64,000 nt of DNA. It comes from Agrobacterium vitis. GTDB lineage: Bacteria > Pseudomonadota > Alphaproteobacteria > Rhizobiales > Rhizobiaceae. Below the pieces are notes generated by a model. That model was not told the DNA's origin, did no database searches, and worked only from the letters and a program-made list of their open reading frames with translations. Below, in pieces: positions 18,332-27,698 of this stretch. Position numbers and translations under genes: made by a program. The number at the start of each line of letters is the position of its first letter. Positions within the stretch are counted from its first letter, which is position 1. The stretch spans positions 142,865 through 206,864 of the forward strand of contig NZ_CP146243.1 of NCBI RefSeq assembly GCF_037039395.1, given 5' to 3'.

Positions 18332-19599
18332 GCTTTTGCTCCCGTGCGCCGACCATAAGCGACAACGAGCGCCGTATAGAAACCAACGACGAGGCCAAGC
18401 AGCACAACTGCGAGTGCTGCTGCCATACCCCAGTTCGACGATTGATTGACGAAATAGGCAATGAAGTAGCTCAGCATCTGGTCTTTCGGACCCCCAACGA
18501 GGGCTGGCGTGATGTAGTAGCCAAGCGCCAGAATGAACACGAGGAGCGCTCCCGCTCCCACACCAGGTAATGTGAGCGGGAGATAAACGCGCAAGAAGGC
18601 CTTGTAGGGTGGTGCGCCGAGTGACGATGCGGCCCGCCAATATGTTCCGGGGATCCCTTTCATGACGGCGTGCACCGGAAGGACGACAAACGGCAAGAGG
18701 ATGTGGGTCATCGCAATGAGGACGCCAGCGCGGTTATGGACAAGTTCCAATGGATTGGTGATCAGGCCAAGCGTTCGCAGAAGGGAATTTACCACCCCGT
18801 TGTTCTGCAGGAGTACCAGCCACGCGGTCGTTCGCACGAGCAGGGACGTCCAGAATGGCAGGAGAACCAGCATCATCAACCAGCGCGTAGTTTTGGGATC
18901 TGTAGAAGCCAGCATGTAGGCAAGTGGATAGCCAATCAGGACACAAAGGATAGTCACTGACAGACTTATAAGGACCGTCCGGATGATGACGTCGATATAG
19001 ATCGCGTCCTGTGTTTCCATCACGATTGAACCGTCGGGTGCCTTCTTGAGATCGAGTGCTTTCAAAAGGTAGTAATCCGTAATCGCGGGCGAGCCATCCA
19101 GGATGGTTTGCCAGGTCGCGACCTGCCCCCATTTTTCGTTAATAGCGATCAGTCCCTGCTTGGTGTTAGCCGGATCGAGGTCACCAAGTTCCTTAACGGT
19201 ACGAGTAACCAGTGTGCGAAATCCTGCGTCCAAATAGTTGAGGCGCTTTCCCAACTCGGCAATCCGATCACGCGGGGCTGCCTTTAGATCCGCGACAAAT
19301 GCGCGGAAAGTTTCATCGGAGGGAAGCTCCCGACCATCCCATCGGGCCAGAAGCGGCGCACTTAAAGCCAGAACGTTTGGAACTTCCCGATTGTCCACGG
19401 CGCGGACCAGAAGAAGTCCGATCGGAAACAGGAAAGTCACCAAGAGAAACACGAGAAGCGGCGCAACGAGCCCCAGAGCCTTGAGGCTTCCGGCCCTACG
19501 CGACCTTTCGAGCCGCTTCTTCAATGCGAGGTTTGGGCCGGATGCGGTCTTTGTCACGACGGTCTCATTGTAGGGCATGTCATGTTTAGGCAGTGCCAT
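18328..19599 (-). CDS. ABC transporter permease (PotB-like) with an extended periplasmic insert
   Basis: A 423-residue permease from ATG 19599. TM1 (APLLVFLLVTFLFPIGLLLV) is followed by an unusually long hydrophilic segment (about residues 65-190) before the second membrane helix. The conserved permease core then holds the EAA loop YWRAASSLGAPPYKAFLRVY. Polyamine-type PotB proteins are usually shorter (~280-300 residues); extended versions are known in rhizobial polyamine/opine-like importers. A TTG at 19614 would add five residues; the ATG is more likely. Confidence 0.85.
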   Translation of the reverse strand: MALPKHDMPYNETVVTKTASGPNLALKKRLERSRRAGSLKALGLVAPLLVFLLVTFLFPIGLLLVRAVDNREVPNVLALSAPLLARWDGRELPSDETFRAFVADLKAAPRDRIAELGKRLNYLDAGFRTLVTRTVKELGDLDPANTKQGLIAINEKWGQVATWQTILDGSPAITDYYLLKALDLKKAPDGSIVMETQDAIYIDVIIRTVLISLSVTILCVLIGYPLAYMLASTDPKTTRWLMMLVLLPFWTSLLVRTTAWLVLLQNNGVVNSLLRTLGLITNPLELVHNRAGVLIAMTHILLPFVVLPVHAVMKGIPGTYWRAASSLGAPPYKAFLRVYLPLTLPGVGAGALLVFILALGYYITPALVGGPKDQMLSYFIAYFVNQSSNWGMAAALAVVLLGLVVGFYTALVVAYGRRTGAKA

Positions 19600-19670
19600 C
19601 GATACTCTCGCCAACGAAAACGGACATTGAAAACTCGGCGGAGGGTTGCCCCTCCACCGAGAGGGTTGCC

Positions 19671-20735
19671 TTATTGAGCGAGCCAGGTGTTGAAGCGCGC
19701 TGTCAGTTCCTCGTCGTGGTCGGCCCAGAACTGAGCTGAGATCGAGAACGACGTCTTTGAATTGTCCGGAGCTGTCGGAAGGTTTGACATGACGGATGCA
19801 TCAACGAACTTCGATGCCTCGAGGCTTGAAGGGCCATACGGCATGTACTTTGTCTGTTCGGCAAGGTTTTCAGGCTTGCTTGCGAAAGCAACGAACTTCT
19901 TTGCAAGTTCGAGCTTGGAGGTTCCCTTCGGGATCGCCCACATGTCCCAGTCGAGAGCCGCGCCATCCCAAACGATCTTGAAATTCTTTCCGCTGTTTTT
20001 CACGGCATCGTAGATGCGGCCGTTATATGCGGTGGTGATAGCCACTTCGCCGTCTGCAAGAAGCTGAGGCGGCTGAGCGCCGGCCCCCCACCAGACCTTT
20101 ACGTACGGCTTGATCTGGTCGAGTTTCTTGAATGCGCGATCGACCCCTTCCTTGGTGGCGAGCACCTTGTAAACGTCGGCCGGTGCGACGCCGTCCGCGA
20201 TCAAGGCAAGCTCGAGAGTCGACTTGGGGGATTTACGAAGGGAGCGTGCGCCCGGAAACCTCTTGACGTCCCAGATGTCTGCAACAGTTGTCGGGCCACC
20301 ATTGGGGAATTTCGAAGCATCATAGGCAAAAATGTAGGCAAAGGCGACGTTGCCGACTGCGCACTCCAGAGCAGCGCCGGGTAAGAATTTGTCTTTCCCA
20401 CCGAGGCTATTGTAATCAATGGGCTCTAGCCAGCCTTCGTCGCAACCTTGCAGCGCGTGACCTGGTTCGACGTCAACAACGTCCCAGCTCGTTGTACCGG
20501 TTTCGACCATGCCCTTGAGCTTCGCAGTTTCGCCGCTCCACTCATCGGTTACGATATTGACGCCGGACGCCTTCTTGAAAGGTTCGAAGTAGGCCTTTGC
20601 CTGGCTCTCTTGATACGCACCGCCCCAAGACGCGATCGTGAGGCTGTCTGCTGCATGGGCGAAAGTGGACGATCCCGACAGCAGGACTGCGTACATAGCT
20701 GCCGAGGTGAACTTGGACGTGATTTTGTTCTTCAT
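19671..20735 (-). CDS. Periplasmic substrate-binding protein (PotD/PotF-like)
   Basis: A 354-residue extracytoplasmic solute-binding protein of the polyamine type. It has a signal peptide (MKNKITSKFTSAAMYAVLL... cleaved after AHA) and mature N-terminus ADSLTIASWGGAYQESQAKA. ATG 20735 lies six bases after AGGGGA; ATG 20741 directly abuts it. The family binds spermidine, putrescine and other cationic amines, and by context may bind an N-methylated amino compound. It is followed by the two permeases. Confidence 0.88.
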   Translation of the reverse strand: MKNKITSKFTSAAMYAVLLSGSSTFAHAADSLTIASWGGAYQESQAKAYFEPFKKASGVNIVTDEWSGETAKLKGMVETGTTSWDVVDVEPGHALQGCDEGWLEPIDYNSLGGKDKFLPGAALECAVGNVAFAYIFAYDASKFPNGGPTTVADIWDVKRFPGARSLRKSPKSTLELALIADGVAPADVYKVLATKEGVDRAFKKLDQIKPYVKVWWGAGAQPPQLLADGEVAITTAYNGRIYDAVKNSGKNFKIVWDGAALDWDMWAIPKGTSKLELAKKFVAFASKPENLAEQTKYMPYGPSSLEASKFVDASVMSNLPTAPDNSKTSFSISAQFWADHDEELTARFNTWLAQ

Positions 20736-20850
20736 TGTCATTCCCCTGATTGTTATCGTTCAGTCACTGGCCAAGAACGATCAATTTGAAATGCCCGCCC
20801 TTGGTTATTTCCAGACAGCAACTCGAAAAATTGCTGCGCTGAATTCTTGG

Positions 20851-21945
20851 CTACTGGAGAGCAGAGCAGTCGGCCTGGCTCCAGCCGATATTGACCTTTT
20901 TCCCTTTGGTCATTTCCGATGACTGCAATGATCCATTTGGAACCTTGACGACGATATCGTTGCTTCCGAGAGCCGACAGACGAACCCGGACGTGGTCGCC
21001 GAGATAGAACACCTCTTCGATGATGGCGGCTGCGACATTGTCGTTGTCACCCTTTGGATCGATGTGAATACGTTCTGGTCTAATCGATAGCGTCGTGCGG
21101 GCACCGGCACTCATGGAGCCTGACGCTCTTGCCCGAACCAACTGGTCTGCACCATCCAGATGAACGTGACATTCGGATCCATTGATCGATTGCACTCGTC
21201 CAGCTAGCGCGTTGTTGTCGCCGATAAACCGCGCGACGAAGGGATTGGATGGGTTCTCGTAAATGTTGGTTGGGGAACCAAGCTGTTGAACGATACCATC
21301 GTTGAAGATGGCAATTCGGTCGGACATCGTCAGCGCCTCGCCTTGGTCGTGAGTCACGTAAACGATGGATATGCCGAGCCGTTCATGCAGGTGTTTGATT
21401 TCAAGCTGCATATGCTCGCGCAGTTGCTTGTCGAGCGCCCCGAGGGGCTCATCCATGAGGACCAGAGACGGTTTGAAAACGAGTGCTCTTGCCAGCGCTA
21501 TACGCTGTTGTTGACCGCCGGAAAGCTGAGCTGGTCGACGGTTTGCAAACTGGCCCATTTGAACCATGTCCAAGGCCGCCCGAACCTGTTCCTTCTGATC
21601 CACTTTCCCGACGCGCCGCATCTGGAGAGGAAACGCAACGTTCTCAGCGACCGTCATGTTTGGAAAAAGGGCGTAATTTTGAAAGACAACCCCGATATTG
21701 CGATGGTGCGGGGGTAGATTTTCGATGGGCCTGCCATCAAGAATGATCGCGCCTGAGGTAGGGGTCTCAAACCCTGCGAGCATCATGAGCGATGTTGTTT
21801 TGCCTGATCCCGATGGTCCCAGCATCGTCAGGAATTCGCCCTTTCGAATATCGAGGTTCAATCGTTTGACGACAATATTGACGCCGTCATAGGTCTTTTC
21901 AACGGCATCGAAGCGAACAATGTAAGTGTCGTTACTCTGGTTCAT
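20851..21945 (-). CDS. ABC transporter ATPase (PotA-like)
   Basis: A 364-residue ATPase. Walker A is LGPSGSGKTTS, the signature LSGGQQQRIALARAL and Walker B LVLMDEPLGALDKQ, followed by the H-loop VTHDQGEALTMSD and a C-terminal TOBE-like regulatory domain. ATG 21945 (MNQSNDTYIVRFDAVEKTYD) follows CGAGG; the in-frame extension to 21999 is not needed. It is the first gene of the long minus-strand operon running to the aminotransferase at 9416. Confidence 0.9.
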   Translation of the reverse strand: MNQSNDTYIVRFDAVEKTYDGVNIVVKRLNLDIRKGEFLTMLGPSGSGKTTSLMMLAGFETPTSGAIILDGRPIENLPPHHRNIGVVFQNYALFPNMTVAENVAFPLQMRRVGKVDQKEQVRAALDMVQMGQFANRRPAQLSGGQQQRIALARALVFKPSLVLMDEPLGALDKQLREHMQLEIKHLHERLGISIVYVTHDQGEALTMSDRIAIFNDGIVQQLGSPTNIYENPSNPFVARFIGDNNALAGRVQSINGSECHVHLDGADQLVRARASGSMSAGARTTLSIRPERIHIDPKGDNDNVAAAIIEEVFYLGDHVRVRLSALGSNDIVVKVPNGSLQSSEMTKGKKVNIGWSQADCSALQ

Positions 21946-22127
21946 TTCTGCCTCGCTCGATAGCTCAGCGGCAGGGTGCAGGTCTTGACCGACAGGCACG
22001 GCTGTGCAAGCCGGACGGTGCCCCGTCGGGCGTTCCGTTCAGAAAATCTCATGTTCCCACTCCGGTCTGAGGGCCTGATTTTTTTTCCCTTGCTTGGGGG
22101 TCAGTGCCACAATCCATATAATTTGGA

Positions 22128-22256
22128 CTAGAAAATTCATCTCATATAAAAAATGGTTTTACAAGTGTGAAAAAAATGGCTTGATTTTTCACCAATAAAT
22201 ATTCAGTATCACGCCAACATCAGAAAACTATTGAAAAACTGCGCTAGAAATTTCAT
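22128..22256. promoter_or_regulatory. Repeats in the divergent promoter of the demethylation island
   Basis: The AT-rich gap between the ABC ATPase and the XRE-cupin regulator holds a direct repeat, CTAGAAAATTCAT (22128-22140) and CTAGAAATTTCAT (22244-22256), 116 bases apart. Between them an inverted repeat pairs GTGAAAAA (22167-22174) with TTTTTCAC (22185-22192). Their position between two divergent operons makes them candidate operators for the adjacent cupin-type regulator. Confidence 0.5.
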
Positions 22257-22340
22257 GGAAGGCGATGACTCAACATTCAGAAATTGTCTGCGGCTCTGCC
22301 TGAGATGTAAATATTTCTGATTTTTTGCCGAGGAATCGCG

Positions 22341-22946
22341 ATGCCCCCGAGAAGTTTGCGTAGAGCTGAAGCCTTGAATGCCGAAGAGGTGGCGCCTGAG
22401 GCAGCGATTGGCGGACAGATCAGGGAACTGCGAAAGGTTAAGGGGCTCACGCTGCAACAGGTTGCCGACGCTGCTGAGATATCCGTGGGATACCTCAGTC
22501 AGATAGAGCGCAATCAGACGAAGTTGCCGATCGGCGTCCTGAAAAAGATCAGCGGCACTCTCGGTGTGCACATGAGCTGGTTTTTTCATGCTGACGACAT
22601 TCCGAGCCAGGAAAGGGACATAGTGGTGCGGTCACACAACCGCCGCCGCTTTACCTTTACCGGGATTGGCATTGAGGAAGAACTGCTCTCTCCCAATTTG
22701 AGCGGTCCGCTTGAGTTGCTCATGAGCACCATCGAGCCGGGCGCTGACAGCGGAGATTACAGCCACGATGGCGTTGAGGCAGGGCTCGTCGTTTCAGGAC
22801 GGCTGGACTTATGGGTGTCAGGTACGTTTTTCCAGCTCGAAGAGGGTGACAGTTTTTCCTTCAAGAGCACGGAAATCCACCGTTGTGCGAATTCCGGTGA
22901 CAAGCAGACGAAGGTCGTTTGGGTCATTACGCCGCCGCACTACTAG
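22341..22946 (+). CDS. XRE family regulator with C-terminal cupin sensor
   Basis: A 201-residue protein. The HTH_3 domain occupies about residues 25-80 (GGQIRELRKVKGLTLQQVAD, ISVGYLSQIERNQTKLPIGV) and a cupin domain residues 120-200 (HDGVEAGLVVSGRLDLWVSG, EGDSFSFKSTEIHRCANSGD). This PuuR/SutR-like arrangement senses small molecules such as polyamines or amino acids. It stands between the divergent import/demethylation operon and the purU-folD-ETF-QO genes, and probably controls both through the repeats upstream. Confidence 0.88.
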   Translation: MPPRSLRRAEALNAEEVAPEAAIGGQIRELRKVKGLTLQQVADAAEISVGYLSQIERNQTKLPIGVLKKISGTLGVHMSWFFHADDIPSQERDIVVRSHNRRRFTFTGIGIEEELLSPNLSGPLELLMSTIEPGADSGDYSHDGVEAGLVVSGRLDLWVSGTFFQLEEGDSFSFKSTEIHRCANSGDKQTKVVWVITPPHY

Positions 22947-23069
22947 CGTCGCGGAAGGCCTGCCGACCAGTCGTTCGATCGGTCTAAATTCAGTTAAGGG
23001 CGCTTTCGTCACTTCGCTTTGCGGAGCGATGACGGCTACCTACTCAGTGGCAAAAAAAGGGGAATAACC

Positions 23070-23921
23070 ATGCCATCAAACTTCATCCTGACGCTGAATT
23101 GCGTGGACAAGGTCGGAATCGTTGCGGCGGTGACGACAGAGCTGGCTGCTATTGGCGCGAACATTGCCGAAAGCAATCAGTATTGGGATAAGAATTCCAA
23201 TCGGTTCTTTATGCGTTTAGCATTCACTACGTCGGACGAGAAGTCCCGCGACGATGTCGAGCGCGTCCTGAAATCGGTAACCGACCGATTCGAGATGAAA
23301 ACCAAGCTTGTCGATGTCAGTCGCAAGCCGAAGATCATCATTATGGTTTCCAAATTCGACCACGCTATGCTCCATCTCCTGTATCAGATCCGAGTCGGAT
23401 GGCTGAATGCCGAAGTTGTGGCAATCGCTTCCAATCATGAGGATAGCGCTGCAACCGCAAAACTTGAAGGCATTCCCTACCATTGCTGGAAGGTGACGAG
23501 GGAGAACAAGGCGGAGCAAGAAGAGCGGCTGATTACGCTTGCAAGCGAAATGGGCGCTGATCTGGTTATTCTCGCTCGTTACATGCAGGTGCTGTCTGAC
23601 AACCTCTCGACACGGCTCTTCGGCAAGATCATCAATATCCACCATTCGTTCCTGCCTTCGTTCAAGGGTGCAAAGCCGTATCACCAGGCCTTTGACCGCG
23701 GTGTGAAGATTATTGGAGCGACCTCGCATTACGTCACACCGGATCTGGATGAGGGTCCGATTATCGAGCAAGAGACTGAACGGGTCACCCACGCGATGAG
23801 CGCAGAGGATTTCGTGGCGACCGGCCGTGACATCGAAAGCCGAGTACTGGCGCGCGCGGTGAAAATGCATCTGGAATGCCGCGTGATGCTGAACGGCCAC
23901 AAAACCGTCGTCTTTGCGTAA
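23070..23921 (+). CDS. purU: Formyltetrahydrofolate deformylase
   Basis: A 283-residue PurU. It has an N-terminal ACT domain (FILTLNCVDKVGIVAAVTTE) and a formyltransferase-like hydrolase domain with the active-site stretch IINIHHSFLPSFKGAKPYHQ and the later aspartate in YVTPDLDEGPIIEQ. It hydrolyses 10-formyl-THF to formate and THF. AGGGG at 23058-23062 precedes ATG 23070. In this context it would release the C1 unit derived from N-methyl groups and regenerate THF for the demethylases. Followed by folD after nine bases. Confidence 0.92.
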   Translation: MPSNFILTLNCVDKVGIVAAVTTELAAIGANIAESNQYWDKNSNRFFMRLAFTTSDEKSRDDVERVLKSVTDRFEMKTKLVDVSRKPKIIIMVSKFDHAMLHLLYQIRVGWLNAEVVAIASNHEDSAATAKLEGIPYHCWKVTRENKAEQEERLITLASEMGADLVILARYMQVLSDNLSTRLFGKIINIHHSFLPSFKGAKPYHQAFDRGVKIIGATSHYVTPDLDEGPIIEQETERVTHAMSAEDFVATGRDIESRVLARAVKMHLECRVMLNGHKTVVFA

Positions 23922-23930
23922 GGATCGACC

Positions 23931-24836
23931 ATGGACAAATTCTCAAAGGTGCTGTCTGGCAAGGTCGTTGCAGAAAACGTGCTGGAGCACGTCAAATCAG
24001 AAACAGTTCGTCTGGTTGCTCAAGGGATTAAGCCAGGCCTGGCCGTTGTTATCGTCGGGAACGATCCTGCGAGCCAGGTTTACGTGACATCCAAGGGAAA
24101 GAAGGCCGAAGAATGCGGCTTTCTTTCCATCAAGCATGAACTGGCGGAAAATACGAGTGAGGCTGAACTTCTTTCCCTCATCGCTTCTTTGAACGCCGAC
24201 GAGGCTCTCCACGGAATTCTGGTTCAGTTGCCCCTGCCGAAACATATCAACGCCGAAAAAGTAGTACAGTCGATCTCGCCGGACAAGGACGTGGATGGCT
24301 TTCACTACGTGAATGCCGGCAAACTCGCAACCGGCTCGCTCGCCCAGGCTTTTGTTCCCTGCACACCAGCAGGATCAATGGTTCTTATCGAAAAAGTGTT
24401 GGGAACTGATCTTTCTGGTCTCAATGCCGTCGTGATTGGTCGATCAAATATCGTCGGGAAACCGATGGCCAATCTATTACTCGCCGCCAATGCCACGGTG
24501 ACTATCGCTCATAGCAAGACCAAAGAACTTCCATCCGTCTGCCGCCGTGCTGACATTCTCGTCGTAGCGGTCGGGTGCCCGCGCATGGTCAACTCAGACT
24601 GGATCAAACCTGGCGCTCTCGTAGTTGATGTGGGCATCAACAGAATAGCTCCGGGCACGGACGTCGGTTCAACGTCGCGCCTTGTCGGGGACGTAGATTT
24701 CGATGATGTTCTCAACACCGTTGGGACGATAACTCCCGTGCCAGGGGGTGTCGGTCCGATGACCATCGCAATGCTCATGGCAAACACATTGAAGGCAGCG
24801 TGCCTCGCCAATGGGTTGCCCCAACCGGCTTTTTGA
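23931..24836 (+). CDS. folD: Bifunctional methylene-THF dehydrogenase/methenyl-THF cyclohydrolase
   Basis: A 301-residue FolD. Active-site residues are present in [13 protein letters not shown] (Y51, K55) and the folate site DKDVDGFH. The NADP-binding signature is [17 protein letters not shown] and the C-terminal motif [15 protein letters not shown]. It converts 5,10-methylene-THF to 10-formyl-THF, linking the demethylases to PurU. Such a dedicated copy beside demethylating flavoproteins suggests it is a pathway gene rather than the housekeeping copy. Confidence 0.93.
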   Translation: MDKFSKVLSGKVVAENVLEHVKSETVRLVAQGIKPGLAVVIVGNDPASQVYVTSKGKKAEECGFLSIKHELAENTSEAELLSLIASLNADEALHGILVQLPLPKHINAEKVVQSISPDKDVDGFHYVNAGKLATGSLAQAFVPCTPAGSMVLIEKVLGTDLSGLNAVVIGRSNIVGKPMANLLLAANATVTIAHSKTKELPSVCRRADILVVAVGCPRMVNSDWIKPGALVVDVGINRIAPGTDVGSTSRLVGDVDFDDVLNTVGTITPVPGGVGPMTIAMLMANTLKAACLANGLPQPAF

Positions 24837-24866
24837 GCCCGGACAAAAATACCTTGGATCAGCGCA

Positions 24867-26522
24867 ATGAGTGACGAAATAGAGCGCGAGAGTATGGAAT
24901 TCGACGTGGTGATTGTGGGTGCGGGGCCTGCGGGGCTTTCGGCGGCCATTCGCCTCAAGCAGGTCAATCCTGATCTGACGGTTGTGGTGCTGGAAAAGGG
25001 CGCGGAAGTCGGCGCCCATATTCTCTCCGGGGCCGTGGTCGATCCGGTTGGTGTCGATAAGCTCCTGCCGGATTGGCGCAAGGAAGCCGATCATCCGTTC
25101 AAGACCGAAGTCACCGCTGACCACTTTCTGTTTCTCGGACCGGCTGGCTCCATGCGCCTGCCCAACGCGCTGATGCCGCCGCTGATGAACAATCACGGCA
25201 ATTACATCGTCTCGCTCGGCAATGTCTGTCGCTGGCTGGCGGGCCATGCCGAGGCGCTCGGTGTCGAGATCTATCCGGGCTTTGCCGCAACCGAACTGCT
25301 TTATAATGAGGCTGGCGCAGTGATCGGTGTTGCCACCGGTGATATGGGCATCGAAAAGAACGGCGAACCCGGTTCCAGTTACACGCGCGGCATGGAATTG
25401 CTGGGCAAATATGTGCTGATCGGCGAAGGGGTGCGTGGCTCGCTTGCCAAGCAGCTGATCGCCAAATTCGATCTGTCCCGCGACAGCGATGTGCAGAAAT
25501 TCGGCCTGGGCATCAAGGAACTGTGGCAGGTCAAGCCTGAGCACCATAAGCCCGGCCTGGTCCAACACTCGTTCGGCTGGCCGCTGGACATGAAAACCGG
25601 CGGTGGCTCCTTCCTCTATCATCTGGAGGACAATCAGGTCGCGGTCGGCTTTGTCGTCCATCTGAACTATAAGAACCCCTATCTCTATCCGTTTGAAGAA
25701 TTCCAGCGCTTCAAGACCCATCCGGCGATCCGTGAAACCTTCGAGGGTGCCAAGCGGATTTCCTATGGAGCGCGGGCGATTACCGAAGGCGGCTATCAAT
25801 CGGTGCCGAAATTGTCCTTCCCCGGTGGAGCGCTGCTGGGCTGTTCGGCGGGCATGGTCAATGTGCCGCGCATCAAGGGCAGCCATAATGCTGTTCTCTC
25901 AGGCATGATGGCGGCGGAAAAGATTGCCGAGGCAATTGCCGCAGGCCGCGCCAATGATGAGCCGGTCGAGATCGAAAACAGCTGGCGTGGCAGCGAAATC
26001 GGCACGGATTTGCGGCGGGTGCGAAACGTCAAGCCGCTATGGTCGAAACTCGGCACGGTGCTCGGCGTGGCACTTGGCGGGCTGGACATGTGGACCAACC
26101 AGCTTCTCGGCTTGTCCGTATTCGGCACGCTGAAGCATGGCAAGACCGATGCCCAGAGCCTTGAACCGGCTGCAAAGCATAAGAAGATCGATTATCCCAA
26201 GCCGGATGGTGTGCTGACCTTCGACCGCCTGTCCTCGGTATTTCTGTCCAACACCAATCACGAGGAAGACCAGCCGGTTCATCTCAAGGTCAAGGACATG
26301 GCCCTGCAGAAGAGTTCCGAGCTTGGCGTCTATGCCGGTCCGTCCAGCCGCTACTGTCCCGCCGGGGTTTATGAATGGGTGGAGAAGGAGGGCGAGCCGA
26401 GCTTCGTCATCAACGCCCAGAACTGCGTCCACTGCAAGACCTGCGACATCAAGGACCCGAACCAGAACATCACCTGGGTGCCGCCACAAGGAGGCGAAGG
26501 ACCGGTTTATCCGAACATGTAA
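24867..26522 (+). CDS. Electron transfer flavoprotein-ubiquinone oxidoreductase
   Basis: A 551-residue ETF-QO. The FAD motif is DVVIVGAGPAGLSAAIRLKQ, the quinone/membrane-associated middle region includes GWPLDMKTGGGSFLYHLEDN, and the C-terminal [4Fe-4S] site has cysteines in SRYCPAGVYEW and NCVHCKTCDIKDP. It oxidises reduced ETF and reduces ubiquinone at the inner membrane. Codon use appears more GC-rich than in the preceding genes, suggesting it may be a later addition or a duplicate of a chromosomal gene. It completes the electron path from the demethylases. Confidence 0.92.
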   Translation: MSDEIERESMEFDVVIVGAGPAGLSAAIRLKQVNPDLTVVVLEKGAEVGAHILSGAVVDPVGVDKLLPDWRKEADHPFKTEVTADHFLFLGPAGSMRLPNALMPPLMNNHGNYIVSLGNVCRWLAGHAEALGVEIYPGFAATELLYNEAGAVIGVATGDMGIEKNGEPGSSYTRGMELLGKYVLIGEGVRGSLAKQLIAKFDLSRDSDVQKFGLGIKELWQVKPEHHKPGLVQHSFGWPLDMKTGGGSFLYHLEDNQVAVGFVVHLNYKNPYLYPFEEFQRFKTHPAIRETFEGAKRISYGARAITEGGYQSVPKLSFPGGALLGCSAGMVNVPRIKGSHNAVLSGMMAAEKIAEAIAAGRANDEPVEIENSWRGSEIGTDLRRVRNVKPLWSKLGTVLGVALGGLDMWTNQLLGLSVFGTLKHGKTDAQSLEPAAKHKKIDYPKPDGVLTFDRLSSVFLSNTNHEEDQPVHLKVKDMALQKSSELGVYAGPSSRYCPAGVYEWVEKEGEPSFVINAQNCVHCKTCDIKDPNQNITWVPPQGGEGPVYPNM

Positions 26523-26791
26523 TACCAAGTCTCGACGGAAAGAGTTGGGAAACGGAACAGTTAGACAAAGCTCAAGCTGGTTCAACTCCCTCCGACGTTG
26601 CCCACAGGACGAGAATGTATAAATCCGCAATCTATGCGAGTTTCTGGGCTCGGAATGTTGCGACAGATGCTAAGACGTGATCAGCCTGAGAGCTTGCTCT
26701 ACGGACCGTGATAATCAATGAAAGGCTGATAGTTCTGTTGCTTCTCTGTTTCCCGCGCGACTTTGCGCGTCGGAAACGCAATGGATCGAGC

Positions 26792-27682
26792 CTACTCGCC
26801 TGTCTTCAGGGCATTCAGCCATTTGCTGAAAAGCTGACACACGTCACGCCGCTCGCTTTTGGCGGGAATAACCAGATAGAATGCTTCCTGAGGATGGTAC
26901 TCGGCTCCAAACAACGCCGCCAGCCTGCCTTCGCGCACGAGGTCTCCGGTGTTTGATTCCCACCCCAGCATGACACCCTGACCGGAGAGCGCGGCCTGTG
27001 TGGCCTGCACATAATTGGTGAAATTGCGTCCCAGAGTCTTGTTGTCCGGTAGTCCTAAACGATCTAGATAATCTTTCCACGTCAGCCAAGTCGTGTCGGC
27101 GTTCACGACGTGAAGCAGTGTCGCATGGTTAAGATCGTCCAGCGACCTGATGCTATCCCGCAGGAGGGGGCTGAACACGGGCGTAACCTTCTCGTCGAAA
27201 AGCTTGACCGTGTGACCGTCGTTCCATCCGCCGGAACCATAGCGAATGACGAGATCGACACCGGGAAGCACTTCGGCACTTCCTGCCGTCGTCAGCACAT
27301 TCACCGCGATGTCGGGATGATCCGCATAGAAGCTGGCAAGGCGCGGCATCAGCCAATAGGTTGCCGTTCCGACAGTGCATGCGACCGTAACCGAGTTATC
27401 GGATGACAGATACAAAGCTCTGGCTCGTTCCATCGCGTCCGTTATCCTGCCAAGCCCTTCCGACACGCCAACCCTGAGGATTTCGCCAGCGGGTGTCAGT
27501 GTGATTGGCCGCGTCGTCCGATCGAAAAGCCTTACGCCAACGAAGTCTTCAAGTATTTTCAGGGCCTGACTCACCGCTGGCTGGGTGACATTCAGGTCAT
27601 TGGCAGCGCGTTGAGTGCTTCCCGTACGGGTCACAGCCTCGAACACGGCGAACAATCGCAGCGGAGGTAGCAGTGGCATCAT
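26792..27682 (-). CDS. LysR family regulator (GcvA-like)
   Basis: A 296-residue LysR protein beginning MMPLLPPLRLFAVFEAVTRT, with HTH segment NDLNVTQPAVSQALKILEDF and a ligand-binding domain typical of the GcvA group (VTVACTVGTATYWLMPRLAS). It is divergent from the dioxygenase gene with ~126 bases between start codons, so it most likely regulates the dioxygenase-aldolase pair. The effector is unknown. Confidence 0.9.
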   Translation of the reverse strand: MMPLLPPLRLFAVFEAVTRTGSTQRAANDLNVTQPAVSQALKILEDFVGVRLFDRTTRPITLTPAGEILRVGVSEGLGRITDAMERARALYLSSDNSVTVACTVGTATYWLMPRLASFYADHPDIAVNVLTTAGSAEVLPGVDLVIRYGSGGWNDGHTVKLFDEKVTPVFSPLLRDSIRSLDDLNHATLLHVVNADTTWLTWKDYLDRLGLPDNKTLGRNFTNYVQATQAALSGQGVMLGWESNTGDLVREGRLAALFGAEYHPQEAFYLVIPAKSERRDVCQLFSKWLNALKTGE

Positions 27683-27698
27683 TTTTCTATAATCTCAC

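Noticed and set aside
18332-18640. Long N-terminal extension of the PotC-like permease
   Set aside because: It runs antiparallel to the logic of the operon, overlapping the other permease gene; the ATGA overlap at 18331 and the membrane topology mark the real start.
21960-22030. tRNA-like stretch on the plus strand (TAGCTCAGCGGCAGGGTG)
   Set aside because: It resembles a D-arm, but no anticodon arm, T-arm (GGTTCGA-type) or matching acceptor stem follows. It overlaps the leader of the ABC ATPase gene.
24669-25886. 405-residue minus-strand ORF opposite folD and ETF-QO
   Set aside because: It spans two genes with strong conserved motifs on the other strand; a product of GC-rich codon bias.
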